A DNA stretch of 40,735 nt, taken from contig DUQV01000139.1 of NCBI GenBank assembly GCA_012837605.1, forward strand, positions 1 through 40,735. The letters are read 5' to 3'. The stretch is from Clostridiales bacterium. GTDB lineage: Bacteria > Bacillota > Clostridia > Lachnospirales > Lachnospiraceae. How positions within the stretch are numbered: position 1 is the first letter of the stretch; each line of letters starts with the position of its first letter. Below are positions 24,213-34,372 of the stretch, piece by piece. A program made the position numbers and the translations under genes. Below the pieces are notes generated by a model that ran no database searches, was not told the origin of the DNA, and saw nothing but the letters and a program-made list of their open reading frames with translations.

Positions 24213-24962
24213 ATGGGACTTATTAAATATATTAAAGAAGAAATGAGAATTATAAAGGAAAGAGATCCTGCCATTAAGTCTCCGCTTGAGATATTTTTAT
24301 ATCCGAGCTTTAAGGCAATATTAAGATACCGTATAGCTCACAAGCTGTATCTTAAGAAGCACTACTTTCTTGCCAGATGGATATCACAAAGGACTGCACG
24401 AAAGACCGGTATTGAGATACATCCGGGAGCAACTATCGGAAAAGGCTTGTTTATCGATCATGGCATAGGTGTGGTCATAGGAGAAACCACCGTCATAGGA
24501 GATAATGTAACTCTTTATCAGGGCGTTACCCTAGGAGGTACCGGCAAAGAAAAAGGCAAAAGGCATCCGACCATAGGCAATAACGTAATGATAAGTGCCG
24601 GAGCAAAGGTACTGGGCTCCTTCACAATAGGGGAAAATTCAAAAATAGGTGCGGGCTCTGTAGTATTATCAGAGGTACCTGCTAATTCTACCGTAGTAGG
24701 AGTACCCGGACGAATCGTAAAACGTGATAATGTTAAGATACCAAGAGAGGACTTGGATCAGGTTCACCTTCCGGATCCATATCTTAATGATATGAATAAT
24801 CTCAAGAAGGAAAATGAATATCTGAAGAATGAGATAAAGAAGCTGTGCAGCAGGTTTGATGATATAAAGAGTACATGCAAAAAACTGGAGGAGTTGGACA
24901 GAATACTTGATGAGTTAAAGAAACAGGATAATGATAAAAAGGCCAAACAAGTTAAAGAATAA
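24213..24962 (+). CDS. cysE: serine O-acetyltransferase
   Basis: CysE acetylates serine with acetyl-CoA, the first step of cysteine synthesis. The N-terminal helices (to about 65) are followed by a left-handed beta-helix of hexapeptide repeats (about 68-172: [36 protein letters not shown] and on). That region holds the catalytic histidine in [12 protein letters not shown] and the CoA-binding [15 protein letters not shown]. It is the short bacterial type, but with about 60 extra residues at the C-terminus (from about 190) that form a charged coiled coil ([17 protein letters not shown] and on). This tail replaces the short peptide that docks into CysK in other species. GGGGAGG precedes the ATG by seven bases. 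It is first in the T-box operon with cysS. Confidence 0.94.
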   Translation: MGLIKYIKEEMRIIKERDPAIKSPLEIFLYPSFKAILRYRIAHKLYLKKHYFLARWISQRTARKTGIEIHPGATIGKGLFIDHGIGVVIGETTVIGDNVTLYQGVTLGGTGKEKGKRHPTIGNNVMISAGAKVLGSFTIGENSKIGAGSVVLSEVPANSTVVGVPGRIVKRDNVKIPREDLDQVHLPDPYLNDMNNLKKENEYLKNEIKKLCSRFDDIKSTCKKLEELDRILDELKKQDNDKKAKQVKE

Positions 24963-25022
24963 AGAAATAAGCAGAAAATAAGGTTATAATCAAATGATAA
25001 TAACGCATTCAGGAGGAATAAT

Positions 25023-26426
25023 ATGAGAATATATAATACACTAACACAGCAAAAGGAAGAATTTATTCCAATTGAAAAAAACAAGGTGCGAATGTATGTC
25101 TGCGGACCGACCGTATATAATTATATCCACATAGGAAATGCCAGACCGGCCATTTTCTTTGATACGGTGAGACGATACTTTGAATACAAGGGCTATGAGG
25201 TTAATTACGTATCAAATTATACGGATGTGGATGATAAAATCATCAAGCGTGCACTTGAAGAGGGCATATCCTCTACTGAGGTTGCCGAGAGATATATTAT
25301 TGAATTCAAGAAGGACATGGATATTCTCAATGTCCTTCCTGCCACCTGTCATCCGAAGGCAACCGAGGAAATCGATGATATGATCGAGATGATTTCCATA
25401 TTAATTGAGAAGGGTTACGCATACGAGAAAAACGGAACGGTTTACTTTAGAACCAGAAGCTTTGAGGAATACGGAAAGCTTTCAAAGAAAAATATTGATG
25501 ATTTGGAAGCCGGAGCAAGAATAGCGGTAAGCGATGAAAAGGATGATCCAATGGATTTTGTTCTTTGGAAGCCTAAGAAGGAAGGGGAGCCATATTGGAC
25601 ATCACCTTGGGGAGACGGTCGTCCGGGCTGGCATATTGAATGTTCGGTTATGAGCAGTAAGTATCTTGGTGACCAGATTGATATTCATGGCGGTGGTGAG
25701 GATTTGATATTTCCGCATCATGAAAATGAGATTGCCCAAAGCGAAGCAGCTACGGGAAAGCCATTTGCAAAGTATTGGATGCACAATGCTTTTATAAATA
25801 TTGATAATAAGAAAATGTCAAAATCAGAAGGCAATTTCTTTACGGTCAGGGATATAACTAAGGAATATTCCGGACAGATTATACGCTTTTTCATGCTGAA
25901 TGCACACTACCGCAGCCCGTTAAATTTCAGCAGGGATTTAATTGAGGCTGCCAAGAACTCGCTCACACGTATCATAACCTCTGTAGAACAGTTGGAATTT
26001 CTTCTGAAAAGTGATGCATTAACAAGTGAAGAGATATCTGACAGTGAAAGCAGTATATTGCAGGAAGCTGATTTACTTCAGAGAAAATTTGAGGATGCTA
26101 TGGAGGATGACTTTAATACTGCAGATGCAATTGCTGCCATCTTTGAACTGGTAAAATTAGCAAATATTAATTGCAACTCAGACAACAGCATAAAATTTAT
26201 TACATCTATGAGAGACAGAATTGTAGCCCTATGCGGCATACTAGGAATTGAGGCTCTGAAGGAGGAAGAGATTCTTCCTGAGGAAATTGAAAGACTTATA
26301 GAGGAAAGACAGACAGCCAGAAAAAATAAAGACTACGCCAAGGCAGATAAGATAAGAGATACTCTGCTTGAGAGAGGAATAATTCTTGAGGATACAAGAG
26401 AAGGTGTAAAATGGAAAAGAAAATAG
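25023..26426 (+). CDS. cysS: cysteinyl-tRNA synthetase
   Basis: CysS charges tRNA-Cys. The 467-residue length is standard. The HIGH motif appears as HIGN at 36-39, after the zinc ligand C27 in [14 protein letters not shown]. The other zinc site residues are in [15 protein letters not shown] and [20 protein letters not shown], and KMSKS is at 264-268. The C-terminal anticodon-binding region (ending [29 protein letters not shown]) is complete. AGGAGGAATAAT precedes the ATG. It follows cysE by 60 bases, so both are under the cysteine T-box, and its 3' end overlaps mrnC by 16 bases. Confidence 0.97.
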   Translation: MRIYNTLTQQKEEFIPIEKNKVRMYVCGPTVYNYIHIGNARPAIFFDTVRRYFEYKGYEVNYVSNYTDVDDKIIKRALEEGISSTEVAERYIIEFKKDMDILNVLPATCHPKATEEIDDMIEMISILIEKGYAYEKNGTVYFRTRSFEEYGKLSKKNIDDLEAGARIAVSDEKDDPMDFVLWKPKKEGEPYWTSPWGDGRPGWHIECSVMSSKYLGDQIDIHGGGEDLIFPHHENEIAQSEAATGKPFAKYWMHNAFINIDNKKMSKSEGNFFTVRDITKEYSGQIIRFFMLNAHYRSPLNFSRDLIEAAKNSLTRIITSVEQLEFLLKSDALTSEEISDSESSILQEADLLQRKFEDAMEDDFNTADAIAAIFELVKLANINCNSDNSIKFITSMRDRIVALCGILGIEALKEEEILPEEIERLIEERQTARKNKDYAKADKIRDTLLERGIILEDTREGVKWKRK

Positions 26427-26854
26427 ATGCAGAACATTTAATATCCATATCGGATTATATAAGGAAGGCTTGGAATCTGCCGGATACGGATATCAGAGCC
26501 TATTCAGGTCTTACTTTGGCTTATATCGGAGATGCTATTTATGATTTGGTGATAAGAACCTATGTGGTAGAGCATGGTAATGCACCGGTTAATAAGCTTC
26601 ATAACAAGGTCATTAAATTGGTACAAGCCTCCGCGCAGGCAAAACTTTATCATATCATACAGGATAAGCTTACAGATGAGGAAGAAGCCATATATAAGAG
26701 GGGAAGGAATGCCAAGTCCTTCACCTCCTCTAAGAATGCGGACATTATCGAATACCGTACAGCCACAGGCTTGGAAGCCCTATTCGGATACCTCTACCTG
26801 ACAGGGCAGACAGCCCGCCTCCTAGAACTCATCCACCCTGTACTATATTCGTAA
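26411..26854 (+). CDS. mrnC: Mini-ribonuclease III
   Basis: MrnC is an RNase III catalytic domain without an RNA-binding domain; in Bacillus it matures the ends of 23S rRNA. The 147-residue protein shows the RNase III signature [14 protein letters not shown] with the catalytic acids D41 and D45. It also has the family-typical [55 protein letters not shown]. The start overlaps the end of cysS by 16 bases, so it is translationally coupled. The cysS-mrnC pairing is common in Firmicutes. It ends the T-box operon. Confidence 0.95.
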   Translation: MEKKIDAEHLISISDYIRKAWNLPDTDIRAYSGLTLAYIGDAIYDLVIRTYVVEHGNAPVNKLHNKVIKLVQASAQAKLYHIIQDKLTDEEEAIYKRGRNAKSFTSSKNADIIEYRTATGLEALFGYLYLTGQTARLLELIHPVLYS

Positions 26855-26880
26855 CAATTGGTAAGTTTTTCTTAAGCAAT

Positions 26881-26916
26881 TTGCCATTCTTTTGCCTTAT
26901 AAATATTCTAGAATAT
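26881..26916 (+). promoter_or_regulatory. possible promoter with an overlapping palindrome before the nucleotidase gene
   Basis: TTGCCA (26881-26886) and TATTCT (26904-26909) are 17 bases apart. The perfect palindrome ATATTCTAGAATAT (26903-26916) covers the -10, as a repressor site would. Both calls are by eye. Confidence 0.4.
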
Positions 26917-26999
26917 CCCCATGATGTGAAACGCTGGCAATGTTGACGTAAATTAGGAGAATTGATTATTGGATTAATTCTTCTGGGTAAGGAGGAAGG

Positions 27000-29900
27000 A
27001 TGACGAAAAGAAGAACAACGAAAGGAAGAACAAGTTTTTATTTTCTCTCAGTGCTGACACTTGTGATAATGGCACTGGGAATGCTTATGAGTATAGGGGC
27101 AAATCAGCCCCGCAATGTAATCGCAGCAGAAGATAAAGCAGAAATTATTGATTTCAGAATTATTGGAACCACAGACCTGCATGGACAGCTTAACAGCAAG
27201 GACTATGAGCGGGGAGTAGATTTTAATTATGGCGGTCTTGCAAGAGTTTTTGATCTTATTAAGAAGACTAAGGCAGAACTGCCGGAGGGAAACACCATTA
27301 CTCTGGATGCAGGCGATGTATTATTTGATTATACAACAGAATATATATTTTCAGCGAACCAAGAGGAAATCCAGCCGATTTATAAGGCTATGAAGCATGT
27401 TGGATATGATGCCATAACACTTGGTAACCATGAATTTGACTATGGTTATGATTACATACTGCGCCAATTGGATGGCTCCGGTCTTAGAGATATTACAGTG
27501 GTGTCAAATGTTACTGATGCCCGGACAGGGGAGCATCCGTTCTTGGAAAATATGCTTATAACCCGTATGGTTAAGACCAGAACCGGTAAGGAGATTGAAG
27601 TAACGATAGGAATTATCGGACAGACTGTTCCTGCATTTGCAAGCAAAACCCACAGCTATACAGGCATATTAATCGGCCAAGATATGGTGGAGAATGCAAG
27701 GACTCAGGCAGAAAAATTAAAGGAGATGGGAGCGGATATTATTATTGCCCTGTCTCATACGGGAATAGGACCGGAGAATCCGGAGCCTTATTTTAAGAAT
27801 GTTGCCTATGCTTTAACGAAGATACCTGAGATTGATGCGGTAATAGCAGGACATGAACACGATTTATACCCTACAACCGATATGTCCTCTACCTTTTATA
27901 ATCTTTCAGGGGTTGATAAGAATACTTACCTAATGAACGGAAAAAATGTTGTAATGGCAGGTGACAGAGGAAGGGCAATTGGTGTAATTGATCTTGTCCT
28001 TGAGGTTAAGGGTGATTCTGTTAATATTGTTAATCGAAAATCCGATCTGCGGATGGTGAATGAGAAAACCACGGAAGAAGATTCAACAATTGCTGAGATG
28101 TTTGGTGGATGGGAAGAAGAGCTGCTTGATTATGCAACGGATATTCTTGCTCAATTGGAACCGGGCACGTCATTGCAGAATTATTATGGCTTATTAGCAG
28201 ACAATGCTGCCATACAATTACTTAACGACTCCAAGATACATTATGCTTTGAATCGTATTAAATCTACAGAGAAGAAGTATATGGATTATCCTATAATAGC
28301 GGCTTCAACATATGAAAGCTTTGGTGTTAAGTCGATATATGATTTTGTTGACATTAAGGATAAGATTACAGAAGCGAATTTGGCAACACTACAGAATTAT
28401 AACAGCTATCTGTATGTATATACAATTACAGGAGCTCAGCTGAAAGAATGGCTGGAGTGGTCTGCCAGTGCATATGAAACCATTGTAGTAGAAACACCTT
28501 GGCAGGATTCTACCATGTCTTCTTTGATGAAGGAAACCGGGCTTAAGTCTTTAATTCGTGAGGAATGGCTGAATGATTGGAGCAATTTTTATGTGTTTGA
28601 TGGAATAAGCTATCAAATTGATCCGTCAAAGTATCCCAGATATGATTTTTCGGGAAATCGGATCAGTAATAACAGAAGAATATCAAATGTATACTATCAA
28701 GGAAAAGAAGTTACAGATGATATGGAGCTTCTGATAGCCACCAACAAAATTACCAGACCAACCGCTGCAAATCAAGGGATAGAGAATCAGTCAGTTCTTA
28801 GAGGCTTTATAAGGAGTCAGGCGATACTGGCAAACTATATTCGTCAGCTTTCAAAGAGTGGAACTATAATGCCGCAGGTTGACCACAACTGGAAATTATT
28901 ATTACCCGGAAATTATCAATTTATTGTAAGGGTGCCATATTATGCCAAGGATTTGTTTGAAGAAACATCTTGGTATAGGACGTACTTGACTCAGAAAGAT
29001 GGATACAGATATTATGCTGCAGGATATCAGACAGATTTGAAGGATAATACAGCTCCGCATATGGTTGTAGCTCCCCTGATAACGAATCCTACAGCAAGCC
29101 CCTATGAGATAGCCGTACAGGCTGCTGATGATTCACAGATAAAGCTTCTTAAAGTTCTGGACGGAGAATATGATATAGACTATGATGCCTGGATTATAGG
29201 CAGAGATATCCCAAGCAATGGATTTACTGTAAGGAAAAACAGTATATATACTATTTATGCTGAGGATATTAATGGTAATAAAACAATTAGAAAGGTAGTT
29301 GTTGATAACTTTAATGATAATCTTTTACCCAGACCGATTGTAGACAACTACACGAACAGGAAACAAAGAATAAGCGGAAAGGCAGAGCCTAATACGGTCT
29401 TGGTGATTGAGACACCAAACCGCATATATGAAGAGAAAATAAATGGAAGCGGTACATTTTCAGTAGCTCTTCCCGGACAGCTGGCAGAAACCTATATTAC
29501 ACTGTATGTCAGAGATGATGAAAGAGGACTGGAAAGTGAGCGTGTTGAGGTCAGAATTAACCGTACAGGTCCTAATCAGCCTTTAGTAAACCCTGTTTAC
29601 AACAATGATAATTATATTACAGGAAATGCACGTGATAATATAACCTCAGTCTTAGCCATTATAGATGATACTGTATATGTATCCGATGACGGCGGCAGGG
29701 AGTTATTTGAATCAAACAAGGAAATATACGATCCTAAGCTAAAAATTGTTGAAACCTTAGTAAATGTATCCTATGATGGTCAGTTTATTATTTTATTACC
29801 ACCTCAGACAGCCGGTACTTCCATACAGATTTATGCTATGGATCATGTGTCAAGAAACAGCAGGGTGAGTACGGTTACGGTCGATAAAGCTGCTCCAAAT

Positions 29901-31040
29901 GCACCTGTTGTCAACGAGGTCAGTAATATTGAGAGAACAATAACGGGGCATGTTCCATCTGAACCTAATATAAAGGTCGAGCTGCACCTTAATAGGAAGG
30001 TATATACTACAAAAACAGATAAAGAAGGAAGATTCTCATTTGAATTTGATGATCAGCTTTATGCCGGACAATCGCTTCTTGTTGTTGCAACTGACGTCAA
30101 GTATGGCAAAGAAAGGTACAGTTATCCGATTGAAGTAGTCGTTAGTGACATAGAAGCTTATATAAGACCGAATTCCACTAATTTGATTTTAAATCGTGTT
30201 ACCAACAAATCCAATTTGATATCGGGCTATTATTATGCGGGCGGTAATGTATATGTTGCAATTGCAAAAGGTGAGGGGAAGGATTTTAGAAGCAGTATAT
30301 ATAATATTCCGACCAATGAGAGTTCAAGATTTGTTCATTATCTGGATGAGAAATTGGATATAGGAACAAAGGTCTATGCCATGGTCAGATTTGTTGACGG
30401 CAGAATCCTATTGGCACAATCATTTACAGTAATTGCAGGAAGACCGGATATGCCTGTCCTTCTGAGTGAAATTACTAATACAGATAAAATTGTAAATGTA
30501 GTGGCTGTCAAGGATGTAGAGATTGAACTGATAATTGGCAAAAAGAAATATACTACCAATGAATATTATTATGACGAAGCATTAGGAAAATATATTTACA
30601 CATTGGCAACAGACAGAGATGTGTCAGGAACCGTAGTAAAAGTTACAGCTTCTAATCAGGTCGGAACCAGTGATCCTCTGATTACAGAGCTTGTAAAGGT
30701 CTCACCGGATCCTCCTAAAGTAAACAAAGTATATGAAGGTGATACAATTATTACAGGTTCAATAGAACTTCTGGATTATGTGATTCCTCAGGAGGAGGGC
30801 AATGAAATCACAGAAGAGGTTCCAAAGGAATTTGAGGATGCAGTATCGGAGGTCGCCAGAACGCAGACCAAGGTATATGCACAGATTGGGAATAAGAAAT
30901 ATAAAGGAACAATAGACAATAAAGGTAATTTCTTTGTTGAAATTCCTGAACAAAAAGAGGGAACACCTATAAAGCTTTGGGGTACGAATAAAGCGGGAAG
31001 GGGACCGCTTATAAAGATTGTTGTTGAAAAGAAAAATTAG
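27000..31040 (+). CDS. secreted 5'-nucleotidase / cyclic phosphodiesterase with C-terminal Ig-like repeats
   Basis: A 1346-residue surface or secreted enzyme likely to release phosphate and nucleosides from extracellular nucleotides. A signal peptide covers about residues 1-43 (hydrophobic 13-34, IAA before E44). The calcineurin-like phosphatase domain has D59 and H61 (TTDLHGQL), then DAGDVLFDY, LGNHEFDYG, LSHTGIG and AGHEHD. The 5'-nucleotidase C-terminal domain spans about 400-640 (NYNSYLYVYTITGAQLKEWLEW). From about 685 there are some seven beta-sandwich repeats of 80-100 residues. Several open with a P-V-N/D then ITG pattern (for example APVVNEVSNIERTITGH). No LPXTG or surface-layer anchor is seen. 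AAGGAGGAAGG precedes the ATG. Deoxyribonucleoside salvage genes lie downstream. Confidence 0.88.
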   Translation: MTKRRTTKGRTSFYFLSVLTLVIMALGMLMSIGANQPRNVIAAEDKAEIIDFRIIGTTDLHGQLNSKDYERGVDFNYGGLARVFDLIKKTKAELPEGNTITLDAGDVLFDYTTEYIFSANQEEIQPIYKAMKHVGYDAITLGNHEFDYGYDYILRQLDGSGLRDITVVSNVTDARTGEHPFLENMLITRMVKTRTGKEIEVTIGIIGQTVPAFASKTHSYTGILIGQDMVENARTQAEKLKEMGADIIIALSHTGIGPENPEPYFKNVAYALTKIPEIDAVIAGHEHDLYPTTDMSSTFYNLSGVDKNTYLMNGKNVVMAGDRGRAIGVIDLVLEVKGDSVNIVNRKSDLRMVNEKTTEEDSTIAEMFGGWEEELLDYATDILAQLEPGTSLQNYYGLLADNAAIQLLNDSKIHYALNRIKSTEKKYMDYPIIAASTYESFGVKSIYDFVDIKDKITEANLATLQNYNSYLYVYTITGAQLKEWLEWSASAYETIVVETPWQDSTMSSLMKETGLKSLIREEWLNDWSNFYVFDGISYQIDPSKYPRYDFSGNRISNNRRISNVYYQGKEVTDDMELLIATNKITRPTAANQGIENQSVLRGFIRSQAILANYIRQLSKSGTIMPQVDHNWKLLLPGNYQFIVRVPYYAKDLFEETSWYRTYLTQKDGYRYYAAGYQTDLKDNTAPHMVVAPLITNPTASPYEIAVQAADDSQIKLLKVLDGEYDIDYDAWIIGRDIPSNGFTVRKNSIYTIYAEDINGNKTIRKVVVDNFNDNLLPRPIVDNYTNRKQRISGKAEPNTVLVIETPNRIYEEKINGSGTFSVALPGQLAETYITLYVRDDERGLESERVEVRINRTGPNQPLVNPVYNNDNYITGNARDNITSVLAIIDDTVYVSDDGGRELFESNKEIYDPKLKIVETLVNVSYDGQFIILLPPQTAGTSIQIYAMDHVSRNSRVSTVTVDKAAPNAPVVNEVSNIERTITGHVPSEPNIKVELHLNRKVYTTKTDKEGRFSFEFDDQLYAGQSLLVVATDVKYGKERYSYPIEVVVSDIEAYIRPNSTNLILNRVTNKSNLISGYYYAGGNVYVAIAKGEGKDFRSSIYNIPTNESSRFVHYLDEKLDIGTKVYAMVRFVDGRILLAQSFTVIAGRPDMPVLLSEITNTDKIVNVVAVKDVEIELIIGKKKYTTNEYYYDEALGKYIYTLATDRDVSGTVVKVTASNQVGTSDPLITELVKVSPDPPKVNKVYEGDTIITGSIELLDYVIPQEEGNEITEEVPKEFEDAVSEVARTQTKVYAQIGNKKYKGTIDNKGNFFVEIPEQKEGTPIKLWGTNKAGRGPLIKIVVEKKN

Positions 31041-31066
31041 AACAGCCAAAAAATAATGCATGCTTG

Positions 31067-31120
31067 AATAAGGAGCACATGGAATTCTTATTATAAGATA
31101 CTTTGTGCTCCTTATTTTAA
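31067..31120 (+). terminator. strong terminator after the nucleotidase gene
   Basis: A perfect 13-bp stem (AATAAGGAGCACA with TGTGCTCCTTATT) encloses a 24-base loop and is followed by TTTAAT. Confidence 0.8.
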
Positions 31121-31139
31121 TATGATTCTGATGTATTTT

Positions 31140-31168
31140 TTGATATTTGTACTTCAATATTATATAAT
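31140..31168 (+). promoter_or_regulatory. sigma-A promoter for the DUF4349 gene
   Basis: TTGATA (31140-31145) and a perfect TATAAT (31163-31168) are 17 bases apart, leaving a leader of about 160 bases before the start codon. Confidence 0.65.
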
Positions 31169-31334
31169 AAAACCGGAGATACAAACAATTATACCAGAGA
31201 AGAAATAAATTAGTGTAAGTCCGTTTATCTGTTTGGTTTATCAGAAGAAGATTATGGAACCATGTGGAAAACAGGTGCGTCTAATTATTAGTGATATAAA
31301 AGTCTTCAGGCTAAAGAAGGGATGGAGGGTTATT

Positions 31335-32333
31335 ATGAAAAAAATTAGGATTATCGTGATACTTATTATGATTTTTACATTAGGATCAATTTTCGCAGCT
31401 TGCAGTAAGAGTGCAAAATATGATATCAAAGGTCCTGTTCAGGGCAGTGGATCATATGAATATGACAAGGACGATGCCCCAATGGAAAATAATTATGGGA
31501 GAGACCAATCAACAGAAGAATCAGGGCTCACAAGTATAAGTCCAATTACTTCAGGAAGTACAGATAACACATCAATGGATAAAATTATTACAAGGGTAAG
31601 TTTAGAGGTAGAGACTCAGGAATTTGATACGCTTGTCAGTATCATAAAGGATGAGATTGTAAGGCTTGGAGGCTATGATGAAAGAACAGAAATTAGCGGG
31701 AAAAGCTATTACAGCAGCAGAAACTTAAGACATGCTTATATAGTTGCCAGAATTCCAAAGGACAGACTGAATGAATTTGTTACGGTTGTTAAAGATAATG
31801 GAAATGTTATTAATGAGAATTCATCATCAGATAATGTTACCCTTCAATATGTAGATACCATGAGTCGCAAAAAATCTCTGGAAATTGAACAGGAGAGGTT
31901 ATGGTCATTATTGGAAAAGACCGATAACCTGGAGGATATAATAGCACTGGAAAGTCGTTTAAGCTCGATTCGTTATGAACTTCAGATGTATGAGACCGAG
32001 CTTAGGACTATTGATAACAAGGTGGAATACAGTACTGTTACCATATCAATTAATGAAGTTGAACGCATGACACCTACCAGCGAAGAGAAGGAGACAGTAT
32101 TCACCAGGATTAAAAACGGATTCAGTGAAACCGTTTATAACATAACAGAAGGTCTGAAGGATTTCTTCGTTTGGTTTGTAGTGAACCTTCCTTATCTCAT
32201 TATATGGGCTGTTATAATCACAGCTGCTGTATTTATAATAAAAAGGATTTATAAAAAGAAAAGGAACAGAAGAGATTATGCCCCCAAAATAGATATAAGA
32301 ATAAAAGATGAAAATATCGATAAACAAAAATAA
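31335..32333 (+). CDS. DUF4349 putative lipoprotein
   Basis: A 332-residue membrane protein. It starts with a lysine-rich signal and hydrophobic core ending IFAAC, a probable lipoprotein cleavage site at C22. A low-complexity linker to about 75 is followed by the DUF4349 domain (ITRVSLEVETQEFDTLVSIIKDEIVRLGGYDE and on). The domain contains a long helical hairpin (KSLEIEQERLWSLLEKTDNLEDIIALESRLSSIRYEL), and a C-terminal membrane segment (about 280-305) with a basic tail ends the protein. The function is unknown. An in-frame start at 31233 would add 34 residues, but GGAGGG at 31324-31329 fits the ATG at 31335 and reveals a proper signal sequence. It is monocistronic with its own promoter. Confidence 0.85.
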   Translation: MKKIRIIVILIMIFTLGSIFAACSKSAKYDIKGPVQGSGSYEYDKDDAPMENNYGRDQSTEESGLTSISPITSGSTDNTSMDKIITRVSLEVETQEFDTLVSIIKDEIVRLGGYDERTEISGKSYYSSRNLRHAYIVARIPKDRLNEFVTVVKDNGNVINENSSSDNVTLQYVDTMSRKKSLEIEQERLWSLLEKTDNLEDIIALESRLSSIRYELQMYETELRTIDNKVEYSTVTISINEVERMTPTSEEKETVFTRIKNGFSETVYNITEGLKDFFVWFVVNLPYLIIWAVIITAAVFIIKRIYKKKRNRRDYAPKIDIRIKDENIDKQK

Positions 32334-32391
32334 CTTACAGCCTGTTCTCAGATTCTTAATTAAAACCGGATATAAAGGATATTAAGTCGAT

Positions 32392-32481
32392 TCTCCTCAT
32401 TCGAAATAACTGGAAATATATGGGTATTAATGCTACGATAAATAAGTTACCATAATCTTTACAGTTTATTGAATGAGGAGA
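32392..32481 (+). repeat. long-range inverted repeat covering the next gene's ribosome binding site
   Basis: TCTCCTCATTC (32392-32402) is the exact complement of GAATGAGGAGA (32471-32481), and the pairing extends imperfectly inward. The right arm contains the AGGAG ribosome binding site of the gene at 32489, so the folded form would hide it. Confidence 0.5.
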
Positions 32482-32488
32482 TATTATT

Positions 32489-32884
32489 ATGAGACGAATC
32501 ATTATATTATTATGGCTTATGGTTGTAGGTATTACAGGAGTGATAAAGACAGAATTGAACACCATTTATAGCCTTTATCCGTCAAAAAAGCAAATAACAG
32601 ACAATTATTTGTATCCTATGTATGCACTGGATCTTGTTAAGGAAGCATATGCTACTAATTTTACGAAGGTCAATTTACAGGATGATACTAATTATTATTT
32701 CTACAAGCTTGATTCGGCAGATTATTATTTGGTTTATGAGGATACGGATGATATAACAGGGTATTATCTAATTCATCTGTATGAATTTGTTATTGACGAT
32801 ACAGATACAGGGATTGGTCATACTGTAACATATGGCTGGTATTGGGTTAACCCATATACCGGTGATATATGGGTTTATCCATAA
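32489..32884 (+). CDS. small secreted or membrane-anchored protein of unknown function
   Basis: A 131-residue protein with an N-terminal hydrophobic segment (MRRIIILLWLMVVGITGVI) that is a signal peptide or anchor. The remaining 110 residues are acidic and rich in Tyr and Asp, with no cysteine. The end YGWYWVNPYTGDIWVYP resembles the closing strand of small PepSY-like or secreted beta-sheet domains of Clostridia, but I cannot assign a family. AGGAG at 32476-32480 lies eight bases before the ATG and can pair with an upstream sequence. It stands 155 bases after the DUF4349 gene and converges with the MATE gene. Confidence 0.7.
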   Translation: MRRIIILLWLMVVGITGVIKTELNTIYSLYPSKKQITDNYLYPMYALDLVKEAYATNFTKVNLQDDTNYYFYKLDSADYYLVYEDTDDITGYYLIHLYEFVIDDTDTGIGHTVTYGWYWVNPYTGDIWVYP

Positions 32885-32909
32885 CCGGATACTCTTTCAT
32901 TAGCTGTAG

Positions 32910-34304
32910 CTACAGGGATATCATGGACCATTTTCCACTTGAGAATCGCCTGAAGCTTACAATCAACCTAAACATCTGATCTAAGCCTAAGGCTATCCAA
33001 GCACCGTATAAATCAAGTCCTAAAGGAAAGCAAAGCAACCAGGTAAGAAAAGGTCTTATAAGAGCAATGCTGATGAAAGATGTTACTGCTGTATAGGCTG
33101 TATCTCCGGCACCTCTAAGGCATCCGCTCATAACTACTTGTGAAGTTTGGGCATGGGTAGTGAAGGAGGCGATAATCATTATACTTGCTCCTAATGATAT
33201 GATGGCCTGTTCATTACTAAAGAGCGATACCAAAAATTCTCCACCGAACATAAATACAAAGAATATAACCGTAGAGACCATAAATGCCAGTCTCTGTCCG
33301 GTTTTGCCGTATATTATGGACAAATCCGATCTTTTTGCACCAAGATTCTGACCAACCAAAGCTGATGCAGCGATGGATAACCCGTCACCAAATGAAAAGG
33401 ACAGTGACAGAATATTCATGCATATTAAATGAGTAGAATATGATGTGGTTCCCAATCTTGCTATAATTGCTGCATAAGCAAAGAAACCGATTCTCATGAA
33501 CACCTGCTCAACAAATGCACTTGAGCTTACCTTTAGTATTGGATTTAATATATTTCTTCTAAATGTCCATATCGATTTATGATAGAAGCTCAGATAATTA
33601 TGCCTTCTAAACATAGTAGCCGTTGATATTATAAAGGCAACGCAAGCTCCCATTGCAGTAGCTATGGCGGCACCGGCTACCTCAAGTCTGGGGAATATCC
33701 AGATACCGTTTATCAGCAGATAGTTAAAAACTATATTAACCAGATTGCTGGCTATATTTGTCCACATGGATATTTTGGTTTTTCCGCATCCTCTTTGAGC
33801 AGCATTAATGGTTAGATTCAATGACTGAAACGGGATGCTGAACATAATGATTCTAAGATATGTCACGGCATCCTTTATATAAGAATTCTCAGCACCTGCA
33901 AATAAGAGAATTGGTCTTGCGAATACATATCCCAATACGGACATTGTCAAAGAAATTATGGTGGAGAGCAGAATGCCTGTCCTAAGGACATTATTAGCTC
34001 CTGTTTGATTCTTTTGTCCTTTTCTTCTTGCGGTAACAGCCGTGATACCGACATTCAGGGAAAAAATCATAGCCAACAGGATATACTTTGGCTGATTTGT
34101 TATTCCTACGGCGGCGATTGCATGTTTCCCCAGACCACCGACCATCATGGTATCAACTGCACCTACAAGTCCGACAAGAAGAGCTTCAAGGGCTGAAGGC
34201 CATGCCATTTTTATAAAATTATTATAAACGGTTTTTGTCTGAGGTAAGTCTCCTATAATCTGATTGGGCTTTATCATACCTCTAACCGTAAAAAGATTCT
34301 TCAA
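32910..34304 (-). CDS. MATE family efflux transporter
   Basis: MATE proteins export drugs or metabolites in exchange for sodium or protons. The 464-residue protein has twelve predicted membrane helices in two related bundles. Typical segments are WPSALEALLVGLVGAVDTMMVGGLG in helix 1-2, GITAVTARRKGQ, and the second-half counterpart LSIAASALVGQNLGAKR. It starts with TTG at 34304, with GGAGATG nine bases upstream; the ATG in that leader is out of frame and the next in-frame ATG lacks a ribosome binding site. It is a lone gene with a plausible promoter and is divergent from deoD. The substrate is unknown. Confidence 0.92.
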   Translation of the reverse strand: MKNLFTVRGMIKPNQIIGDLPQTKTVYNNFIKMAWPSALEALLVGLVGAVDTMMVGGLGKHAIAAVGITNQPKYILLAMIFSLNVGITAVTARRKGQKNQTGANNVLRTGILLSTIISLTMSVLGYVFARPILLFAGAENSYIKDAVTYLRIIMFSIPFQSLNLTINAAQRGCGKTKISMWTNIASNLVNIVFNYLLINGIWIFPRLEVAGAAIATAMGACVAFIISTATMFRRHNYLSFYHKSIWTFRRNILNPILKVSSSAFVEQVFMRIGFFAYAAIIARLGTTSYSTHLICMNILSLSFSFGDGLSIAASALVGQNLGAKRSDLSIIYGKTGQRLAFMVSTVIFFVFMFGGEFLVSLFSNEQAIISLGASIMIIASFTTHAQTSQVVMSGCLRGAGDTAYTAVTSFISIALIRPFLTWLLCFPLGLDLYGAWIALGLDQMFRLIVSFRRFSSGKWSMISL

Positions 34305-34372
34305 TGTAATTCATCTCCAATTCCAATCTCAATAAATAAGCCGCATGTTCTCAATAATATATAACATTGTAA

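Noticed and set aside
30759-31184. A 141-codon minus-strand frame at the end of the nucleotidase gene
   Set aside because: It is antisense to clear coding sequence and to the terminator, with no ribosome binding site.
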